Shown here piece by piece: positions 8,001 to 12,026 of a stretch of 16,373 nucleotides of DNA. The notes under the pieces were generated by a model. It made no database searches. It saw nothing but the letters and a program-made list of their open reading frames with translations, and was not told the DNA's origin. The stretch covers positions 819,214 to 835,586 of the forward strand of contig MU646357.1 of the NCBI GenBank assembly GCA_026770585.1. Reading direction: 5' to 3'. This DNA is from Baffinella frigidus. Taxonomy: Eukaryota > Cryptophyceae > Cryptomonadales > Baffinellaceae. Numbering within the stretch: the stretch's first letter is position 1; each line of letters opens with the position of its first letter. The translations under genes were made by a program, and so were the position numbers.

Positions 8001-10880
8001 AGGGTTTAGGGTTTAGGGATTAGGGTTTAGGGTTTGGAACAATGCATTGGATGATGGCTTTCAGAGGAGGGTTCCATTCCATAAATGGAGAAGCCACACA
8101 GCGTACTTCGAAGGGATTTTGGATAACCCCTAAGCGATAAGACCTAGGACCCTACGGTAGGCAACCCGTAGGGACATAGGGGGGGTTCTACGGACACGGT
8201 AACGGAAACTCGGGCATTTCCTGCCCGAAAATCTCTTCGCACCCCGGAAAACCGTCCTATCCCTTGAGTGGCCAGCCGGTCAAAATTGACCCGCAAGAGG
8301 TCCTAGGCAGGTCCTAGGGCCCTACGATAGGGCGTATGCGCCTACTGGCCACTTAAGGGATAGGGGAGTTCACCACCCGGCCTCGTGTAGAGTGCTGGGG
8401 TAGGGTCCTAGGGGGCGGGTGCATGGTTGAGGGTCTGGTGTTTAGGCTGAAGGGTTTCAGGTTTCAGGTTTAGGGGAGGACATTAGGGGGGGGTGTATCA
8501 CCCGGCGAGTTCCGTCGGCACACGACCCTCGTTGATGTCTTTGAGAAACGCCTGTTAAGGGTTTAGGGTTTAGGGTTTAGAACAGTTTGGGGTTTAGGGT
8601 TTAGGGTTTAGGGTTTAGGGTTTAGGGTTTAGGGTTTAGGGTGTCGGGTTTAGAACAGTTTGGGGTTTAGGGTTTAGGGATTAGGGATTAGGGATTAGGG
8701 TTTAGGGTTTGGTGTTTAGGGTTTAGGTCGACACGCCCACCACGCTTGAGATCACTCCTCCGGGCAGGTGTCGTACCCACCCTGGAGGCAACCCAGGGGC
8801 AAATCTTAAGTCAATCTCCCACAGATGGGGCAAATCTGAAGTCAATCTCCCACATATGCCACCCAATTCTGGTGGCATTTGTATGGGAGTTGACTCCCTG
8901 CAAACGCTCCAGCACAAACACCCTCTGAATGTGTTCAATAAGGCGCTCAGATTAACTGAGCCAGAGCTAGACGGTGCTCTCATTGTCCGAGACGACTGTG
9001 CCAGCGCGGCGCAAGCTCTTTGGCGAAAAGGTAGGGAGGCGAGCCTGGTTGTCGGGATCGGTGGGGACGCGCAGCCCAGAACAAAGAGCATCCTAAGCCC
9101 GCAGCCCAGAACAAAGAGCATCTATTTAACGCGCAGCCCAGAACAAAGAGCATCTATGACGTGCCGCCCAGAACAGAGAGCATCTATTTAATGCGGAGAC
9201 AGATCAGCTCAGGGATAGATAGGGAGGCGAGCCTGGTTGTCGGGGCCGGTGGGGGCACGCAGCCCAGAACAAAGAGCATCTCAAGGTATTCAATGAGGAG
9301 ACAGATCAACTCACCACGCCAGAGTCTTCGAAGGGGTCGCCAAAAGTCAACTCCACTTCAACGCAGTGGTTTTCAAAAGTTGACATGCGCTTCCTGAGGC
9401 GCAATTAAAATTCCAACCCTCTCCTTCACTGCAGGGATAGGTAGGGAGACGTGCCTGGTTGTCGGGCTCGGTGGCGACGCGCAGCGGGCCGTCATCCACC
9501 GAGAAGCCGTTCCTCCAGAACGTGATTTGGTGCTTCACCTTTGTTCGTGGAGGGGGAATTTTTTTTAGCCGTTTTTGTGTGGGTGCCGAGGTTCTTTGGC
9601 TGGAAATGAGCAGGCCAGTGCACCAGCTGGACATGAGAGGGCCAATGCACTAGATGGTGGGTTTGTGCTCCACCGTTGTTTGTGACGGTCGCTCTTCGCG
9701 TTGTTCTAGCCTTTGTGTGGATTTTCTGGTTGACTGATAATACAAGGGCACGTACGTACGTCGATACGTATACAGGCGTTTAAGTGTTCCGAAATACGTA
9801 TACAAGATTCAAGTGCTCGTACACGCGTTCAAGTGCTCGTTTTTTCCCCACACCTTGTTGGGGTCGTCGTCATTGACCGCTTTCTCAATTCTCAACAGGA
9901 TGAATTCTCAATTCTCAACTGGTCCAAACCCTAAACACAAAATTGGATGCTCCACCTTGTTGGGGTCGTCGTTGTTGACCGCTGGCTCCGATGCGCTCCC
10001 GCTCATCGAGTACCCTGCCGTGTTTCATTTCCTCGTTACGAAAGAGAGGCACCACGCCAGGGCACTCGAAACCATCCACTTTTGACATCTTTCAAGGGAA
10101 AAGTCTTGAATTTTTAAGTCAACCGCGCCAGATGTGGCGCGGATAAGGCGTCGGGTTCCCTCGATCATTCTGGCGTGGCGCGTTTTTGTTGCAAAGAGGA
10201 ACGAGGATGCTTCTTTTTGTGCAGAAACAGATCTGTGAATGGAAACAAAGACCGCGCACCGCTCTTGGTTAGCAGAGGCTCCCGGCCGTCACGTGCAAAG
10301 GGCCCGCCACCCAGTCCGATCCGGTTAATGCTTTCAACTGTTCCGCAGGAAATATCCCGCGTGCAGCGCGTTCAGTGTGGCAATCGGCAACCCAAAGTTG
10401 GCGGTGCAGCACGGTTCGAGGAAACCATCTGCAAGACTTAACCAGCCATCTGCCCTCTCCGCACCTGCGCCTACGAAGGCGGAGGAGCTGTTGCCCTCGT
10501 GCTCCGCCCCAGACACGGCCCCGTCCGCCCGCGCCTTGTCCATGAGCTTCCTGGGATCGATCACGTTCTGCCCGCTCCCTCCGCCCGCCCGACCCTGCCG
10601 AGCGCCCGAGCCTTCAGAGCCACCTTCTCCCCGCCCCTTGTGCACCCCCGCCTCGAGGGTGGTGGTGTGTCCTCCAAAGCTGGACAGAACACGCTTCGCT
10701 TCCAGATGCGGATTCGAGGGAGTGAAAGAGTGTCAAGCTGGAGGGAGTGGCGGGGCGCTTGTGACTCACCGTGCCGCCGACGTAGAACTTCTGTTTTTTC
10801 TCGTCGTCGTCTTCTTCATCCTCACTGCCAGCGGCCTCCGCCTTCTTCTTGAGCGCGTCGAGGCTCCCGAAACGAGGAGG
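2026..10880 (-). CDS. p47/Shp1-like SEP-UBX adaptor of p97/Cdc48 (11 exons joined)
   Basis: The product should bind the hexameric AAA ATPase p97/Cdc48 and direct it to membrane-fusion or ubiquitin-linked substrates; this role is known for the p47/Shp1/UBXN2 family and inferred here. Exons in transcript order: 10880-10770, 10594-10465, 10014-9956, 9538-9455, 8551-8502, 7929-7887, 6644-6609, 6386-6315, 5185-5109, 3002-2885, 2091-2026. They sum to 846 nt, giving 281 residues plus TAG, and every junction is in phase. Seen in order: an acidic run and FYVGG; a SHP-like box FVGAGYSMSG; a SEP domain starting ITFWRNGFSVDDGPLR; the SHP box FTGAGHSLGG; and a UBX domain from TTTIQFRMHDATR to the end. The p97-contacting FPR motif appears as YPR. 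The start codon is not settled and the UBA domain found in animal p47 and yeast Shp1 is not seen. Two introns use GC donors. An alternative is a UBA-less UBXN2/p37-type protein. Family assignment is very secure; exon edges are inferred from motifs and phase. Confidence 0.93.
2260..2364. repeat. MITE family A, complete copy
   Basis: 105 bp with termini TATCCCTTAAGTG and CACTTAAGGGATA, flanked by TA. No coding capacity. Confidence 0.85.
2733..2800 (-). pseudogene. 3'-edge copy of UBX core exon 3002-2885
   Basis: It encodes SACPGLEFDLAYSYPRKKLE followed by GTAGCC. One substitution (N to Y) is seen and the 5' half is missing. Confidence 0.85.
2885..3002 (-). CDS. p47-like gene, UBX domain core exon
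   Basis: One base completes the arginine codon, then 39 codons run from HQQKFNLSDSVGSLYAF to SYPRKKLE. It corresponds to the UBX (V)QxFNxxxxVxxLxxF helix and the loop whose FPR motif contacts p97; here the motif reads YPR. The acceptor is CCCGCAG and the donor GAG followed by GTAGCC. The 5' edge is copied upstream (3116-3145) and the 3' edge downstream (2733-2800). Confidence 0.93.
3116..3150 (-). pseudogene. 5'-edge copy of UBX core exon 3002-2885
   Basis: CCGCAG acceptor, then the HQQKFNLS coding start, breaking after about 30 nt. G-rich imperfect repeats separate it from the real exon. Confidence 0.8.
3234..3375. repeat. MITE family E, near-perfect hairpin
   Basis: 142 bp, CTTATCCGGGGAAACCTATT and its complement as long arms (about 55 bp) around an AT-rich loop. 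Confidence 0.85.
3413..3517. repeat. MITE family A, complete copy
   Basis: 105 bp, TATCCCTTAAGTGGC to GCCACTTCAGGGATA; inner palindrome GGGTCAAAATTGACCC. Confidence 0.85.
3606..3746. repeat. Foldback family C copy
   Basis: Shares GCACGGTGGACTACGAACC and the inner GTCAACT, AATTGGTCACGTA and CCCGGAATCCGGG blocks with 677-819; right end altered. Confidence 0.72.
3781..3973. repeat. MITE family D copy
   Basis: About 190 bp with inverted termini CACTGGACCTACCCTAACAC and GTGTTAGGGTAGGTGCACTG; highly similar copy at 4456-4650. Confidence 0.85.
3998..4163. repeat. MITE family B copy
   Basis: Inverted termini ACCACACGGCGGGCTGCGAAGGG and the complement of CCCGCTGTGTGGT, with a CCCTACGGTAGC / ACCGTAGG core. 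Confidence 0.75.
4271..4355. repeat. Hairpin with 33-bp arms
   Basis: GCCTACGGTAGGA.CCCCCC and CTCCTACGAC arms around an AT-rich loop; similar cores at 2474-2575. Confidence 0.75.
4428..4456 (-). pseudogene. 3'-edge copy of UBX exon next to MITE copy
   Basis: A MHHATR-like end plus GT donor at the left border of the foldback element 4456-4650. Confidence 0.65.
4456..4650. repeat. MITE family D copy
   Basis: CAGTGGACCTACCCTAACAC to GTGTTAGGGTAGGTGGACTG; differs from 3781-3973 by few bases, so it is recent. Confidence 0.85.
4866..5037 (-). pseudogene. 3'-edge copies of UBX exon 5185-5109
   Basis: Two copies (about 4866-4890 and 5007-5033) encode RMHDATR-like ends next to a GT-type donor. Between them are degenerate TTTGACTGA repeats at about 4929-4990. 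Confidence 0.72.
5031..5105. repeat. CT microsatellite
   Basis: CTCTC/TGTCT run immediately next to the donor of exon 5185-5109. Confidence 0.85.
5109..5185 (-). CDS. p47-like gene, UBX domain first exon
   Basis: The exon encodes APTFVVKVDEGLP then TTTIQFRMHDAT, ending in phase 2 within an arginine codon. This is the start of a UBX domain (PTTxIQxRLxDGTR in relatives). The acceptor is GAGCAG and the donor CCCG followed by GTAAGA. Several copies surround it: 5' edges upstream at 5253-5296 and 5403-5474, and 3' edges downstream at about 5007-5033, 4866-4890 and 4428-4452. Confidence 0.9.
5253..5296 (-). pseudogene. 5'-edge copy of UBX exon 5185-5109
   Basis: GAGCAG acceptor followed by APTLVVKVDEGQP, then unrelated sequence. 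Confidence 0.8.
5403..5474 (-). pseudogene. Nested 5'-edge copies of UBX exon 5185-5109
   Basis: APTFVVKVDEGLPTTTIQF is kept, then a second, very short copy of the acceptor plus GCGCCGAC follows directly. MHDATR is missing, so it cannot replace the real exon. Confidence 0.8.
5483..5580. repeat. GA microsatellite
   Basis: GAGAGG/GAGA run; a shorter one lies at 5301-5342. All long open frames here are repeat artefacts. Confidence 0.88.
5860..6051. repeat. Long-arm foldback element
   Basis: Arms of about 70 bp (5860-5930 and 5982-6051), nearly perfect, starting AGAGCGTTTGCGGTAATTGT, with a 50-bp unrelated loop. TA lies near both borders. No coding capacity. Confidence 0.82.
6172..6205 (-). pseudogene. 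3'-edge copy of SHP-box exon 6386-6315
   Basis: The minus strand encodes EAGGATQ followed by ACACGCC, matching EAAGATQ and its GCACGCC donor with the donor base changed. Confidence 0.68.
6315..6386 (-). CDS. p47-like gene, SHP-box exon
   Basis: The exon encodes GFTGAGHSLGGG followed by AAAASEAAGATQ. FxGxGxxLGG is the SHP box (binding site 1) that docks on the p97 N domain. The acceptor is ACCCTAG, inside a telomere-like repeat. The donor is non-canonical, CAG followed by GCACGC, like the SEP exon. A 3'-edge copy lies downstream at about 6172-6205. Confidence 0.87.
6395..6600. repeat. TTTAGGG-type telomere-like array
   Basis: Imperfect heptamers TTTAGGG, TTCAGGG, TGTAGGG, TTGAGGG on plus, C-rich on the p47-like sense strand. 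Between 6052 and 6300 similar TAGTG, TGCAGGG and TTCGGG repeats occur. Confidence 0.9.
6609..6644 (-). CDS. p47-like gene, 36-nt micro-exon between SEP and SHP box
   Basis: The 12 codons DYEAPAGAPAAA link the SEP tail to the second SHP box. The acceptor is CTGCAG and the donor GCG followed by GTAGAC. Two copies of its 5' edge with the acceptor lie upstream, near 6777-6801 and at about 7421-7434. The exon is very short, so the boundary rests on phase and family spacing. Confidence 0.72.
6777..6801 (-). pseudogene. 5'-edge copy of micro-exon 6644-6609
   Basis: Acceptor GGCAG then GACTACGAGGCCCCCGCCGG, breaking before the exon end; flanking sequence CCCCCTCG and GTACACAGCTTTCACC is shared with the real locus. 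Confidence 0.75.
6928..7093. repeat. MITE family B, complete copy
   Basis: 166 bp with perfect 17-bp terminal arms TACCACACAGCGGACTT; inner core CCCTACGGGTTGCCTACCGT. Confidence 0.85.
7092..7195. repeat. MITE family A, complete copy abutting family B
   Basis: 104 bp, TATCCCTTAAGTG to CACTTGAGGGATA; its left TA is also the right end of the family B element. Confidence 0.85.
7264..7391. repeat. MITE family E, diverged copy
   Basis: Hairpin with ATTTTTCTTTTAAAAATC arms, AAAATTACCACACAAAG and TTGTGTAGTGATTTTC inner arms and a CCCGGATGAG end. Confidence 0.65.
7764..7820. repeat. Hairpin with 23-bp perfect arms
   Basis: CAGCCCTAACTCTTTGCAGA(ACC) pairs perfectly with 7798-7820 around an 11-nt loop. 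An outer pair CTGGAAAAGACAGC (7650) / GCTGTCTTTTCCAG (7826) encloses it. Confidence 0.85.
7887..7929 (-). CDS. p47-like gene, SEP domain C-terminal exon
   Basis: After a one-base contribution to the junction glycine codon, 14 codons encode NADPLVSLVSRTGQ. SEP domains end with a VxVxLxxRxGxDY strand; the next exon supplies DY. The acceptor is ATGAAG, immediately downstream of an in-frame TGA that sets its limit. The donor is CAG followed by GTCGCC, phase 0. Confidence 0.84.
7937..8036. repeat. TTTAGGG-type array
   Basis: Interstitial telomere-like repeat in the intron between the SEP exons. Confidence 0.9.
8093..8257. repeat. MITE family B, one end decayed
   Basis: Left terminus CCACACAGCGTACTTCGAAGGG intact, similar core, right terminus degraded. 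Confidence 0.7.
8258..8362. repeat. MITE family A, complete copy next to family B
   Basis: 105 bp, TATCCCTTGAGTGGCC to GGCCACTTAAGGGATA, with GGTCAAAATTGACC inside. Confidence 0.85.
8502..8551 (-). CDS. p47-like gene, SEP domain middle exon
   Basis: The exon encodes AFLKDINEGRVPTELA and ends in phase 2. SEP domains continue after the DP(E/D)N block with xFLxxIxxGxxPxEL, so this joins directly to the previous exon. The acceptor is TTAACAG and the donor GCCGG followed by GTGATA. It sits between TTTAGGG arrays, which are CCCTAAA in the sense strand. Confidence 0.9.
8556..8728. repeat. TTTAGGG-type array
   Basis: Largely perfect TTTAGGG with two inserts TTTAGAACAGTTTGGGG; ends beside the SEP middle exon. 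Confidence 0.92.
9030..9073 (-). pseudogene. 3'-edge copy of SEP exon 9538-9455
   Basis: It encodes LRVPTDPDNQ followed by GCTCGC and has the same breakpoint as the copy at 9217-9262. Confidence 0.78.
9069..9190. repeat. Short tandem repeat CAGCCCAGAACAAAGAGCAT
   Basis: Four to five units of about 26-30 bp; another unit follows at 9259-9281. Both SEP-exon copies break at this unit. Confidence 0.85.
9217..9262 (-). pseudogene. 3'-edge copy of SEP exon 9538-9455
   Basis: The minus strand shows a PDNQ end followed by GCTCGC, similar to the real exon and its GC donor. It breaks at the 26-bp tandem repeat unit. Confidence 0.75.
9455..9538 (-). CDS. p47-like gene, first half of SEP domain
   Basis: Its 28 codons begin VKHQITFWRNGFSVDDGPLR and end ATEPDNQ. 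The (I/V)xFWxNGFxVDDGPLR block is the hallmark of SEP domains. The acceptor is ACAAAG. The donor appears to be non-canonical, CAG followed by GCACGT, because the next exon joins exactly after DNQ. Two truncated copies of the 3' edge lie downstream near 9030-9073 and 9217-9262. Confidence 0.9.
9850..9884 (-). pseudogene. 3'-edge copy of exon 10014-9956
   Basis: It encodes KAVNDDDPNK followed by GTGTGG, matching the real exon end and its donor. Confidence 0.78.
9956..10014 (-). CDS. p47-like gene, 59-nt exon completing SHP-like box
   Basis: Joined in phase 1 to the preceding exon it restores FVGAGYSMSG, resembling the first SHP box of p47, and continues SASEPAVNNDDPNK. The acceptor is ACGGCAG and the donor AAG followed by GTGGAG, phase 0. 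The phase match on both sides makes this small exon convincing. A truncated copy of its 3' edge with donor lies downstream at about 9850-9884. Confidence 0.8.
10465..10594 (-). CDS. p47-like gene, exon leading to first SHP-like box
   Basis: The exon encodes GRAGGGSGQNVIDPRK, then a helix-like KLMDKARADGAV, and ends SSSAFVGAG in phase 1. It parallels the p47 segment that runs from the FYxGGS motif to the first p97-binding box. The acceptor is CGGCAG and the donor is GCAG followed by GTGCGG. The conceptual translation continues open past the donor without family resemblance, supporting the edge chosen. Confidence 0.82.
10770..10880 (-). CDS. p47-like gene, exon with acidic N-terminal region
   Basis: The 37 codons begin PPRFGSLDALKKKAEAAG, continue through an acidic stretch (SEDEEDDDEKK) and end KFYVGGT. 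In p47/PUX proteins a short R..(T/S)L..L segment, an acidic run and a FYxGG motif stand just before the SHP box, so this matches the family. The acceptor is GGCAG before 10880. The donor GTGAGT follows 10770, phase 0. The next coding exon upstream is not identified. Confidence 0.85.
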
Positions 10881-11677
10881 CTGCCATGGTAGAGTCAACC
10901 AGTTCAGAAGGCTGCGAACGTAGTGACAGCGCCGCAAAGCAAACGGAAGGAGAGAGCTTTCTCCCCGCAAGGCCAACCCAGCTGTCTAGACGCTGGCTAG
11001 GCGGCCGGGAGACTGCTGCGCATGCGCTTTCCAGGCGTTGGGTTTCGCGCAAAGGCTTCGAGCGCAGCTCCCTTACAGTTAGCGCTCAAAGAACTTGTCT
11101 GCCCGCCACCCTCCCCAAAACAAGTCCCACACCCTATCCCTCCGCGCCAAATAGCGTCCACGTGCGCTAAGGTGGCAGGATCGCACGCGTACAATGCGTA
11201 GTTTGACGGCTGGGCATGCAGGGGGCGCTCACCATCTTGTCTTTGGTACCCGAGGACACCTGCGAATTTCAGCGTCTAAAGTTGCCGAGCGGTTCACTTA
11301 AGATGAAGGCATTGGCAACTTACTTCAAAAGTTAATGAGTCGGTTCAGTAACCGCCCTGTAACCGCCCCGGGCGGCTACAAGTATTTTACAATTGTTTAC
11401 AAGTCGTTTTACTAGCCATCAAGTGTCCGAGGGGCGGTTGCTCACAACAAGCGCTCTCTGCGTTACCTCTGCGCTTAAACGCACCCGCTGCCTACGCAGA
11501 TACCTTGCGGCGAGTCTTTCTGAGCGGCTGGTGTGCCTGGTGGAACTGGAACGGGATTAGGAGAGTCGGGAGGTGGGAGACGTTTCGGGCCGTTTTGCGT
11601 GAGCTGCAGGGCTGCGTGGGTGAGCCAGCACGGGGGCGCGCGAGGGACTCATTCGCCCGGGATAACTTTGAGGAGCT
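10881..11677. promoter_or_regulatory. Shared 5' region of the two divergent genes
   Basis: The last recognised exons of the two genes point away from each other across this stretch, which should hold their 5' ends and perhaps a bidirectional promoter. Two direct copies of AACCGCCC (near 11350 and 11363) and an inverted GGGCGGTT near 11433 are candidate binding sites. No TATA box is convincing. The 11030-11240 part has a diverged inverted copy at 7450-7660. This is inference from gene layout. Confidence 0.4.
11233..11235 (-). other. Candidate initiator ATG / exon 1 end of p47-like gene
   Basis: An ATG on the minus strand is followed at once by GTGAGCGC, a good donor. Spliced to the acceptor before 10880 it would give a protein starting MPPRFGSLDAL. 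The same ATG-GTGAGC junction recurs at 7457-7459 on plus (inside a 200-bp inverted copy) and at 11736-11734 on minus, so any of these may be a copy. Transcript 5' end unknown. Confidence 0.3.
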
Positions 11678-12026
11678 ATGGAGGATCCATTCCGCCCGCA
11701 GCACCCGCAGAGGTCCCCCCCCCCCGTGCTCACCATCGTGGGTTCGTGCGGTTTGACCAGTGAATCTAGAGCTGGGCCAGGACTGTTCCCCGATCCAACA
11801 GGAACGCAGGGACCTGTGCCTGGTCTTGTCCCTGACGCTGTGCGTCTCCGCAGCTTCGGCGCTCCGTACTCGCAGCAGGAGAGCAATTGCCGCATCGAGG
11901 AGCTGACACGCGCGCTCGGGCGCTCCACGCGGATCACCCCTGTGCGCTTCGCATGGCTCTCGCCGGCCAACCTCTGCGCTGAGATGCTAGGCAAGGCCGG
12001 ACGCTCCACCGCACCACTTCTCATCG
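11678..12026 (+). CDS. Rhodanese gene, N-terminal exon(s)
   Basis: The securely coding part is 11854-12026, FGAPYSQQESNCRIEELTRAL to AGRSTAPLLI, ending in phase 1 before GTACGA. It includes the typical I..(L)SPxxL rhodanese entry. A pyrimidine-rich tract and CCGCAG precede 11854, so an exon may begin there. An ATG at 11678 followed by eleven codons and AG|GT at 11712 would splice to it in phase; the 141-nt gap is also open in frame, so it could be read through. Confidence 0.68.

Noticed and set aside
6395-8728. TTTAGGG arrays as a true chromosome end.
   Set aside because: They are interrupted, lie between exons of one gene and are followed by unique sequence, so they are interstitial.
8731-8790. 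A GGYDTCPEE reading on minus that looked like the SEP GxCPEEL motif.
   Set aside because: It runs into TGA with no donor before it, and a perfect in-phase SEP continuation (AFLKDINEGRVPTEL) was found at 8551-8502.
8855-8900. MPPELGG on minus as SEP tail.
   Set aside because: Phase does not fit the preceding exon and the reading lies in a short direct repeat.
10499-10892. Plus-strand frames across 10.4-10.9 kb.
   Set aside because: They are antisense shadows of two p47-like exons with no recognisable motif.
11557-12024. 155-residue minus-strand frame.
   Set aside because: It is antisense to the rhodanese N-terminal exon; GC-rich codon bias alone keeps it open.
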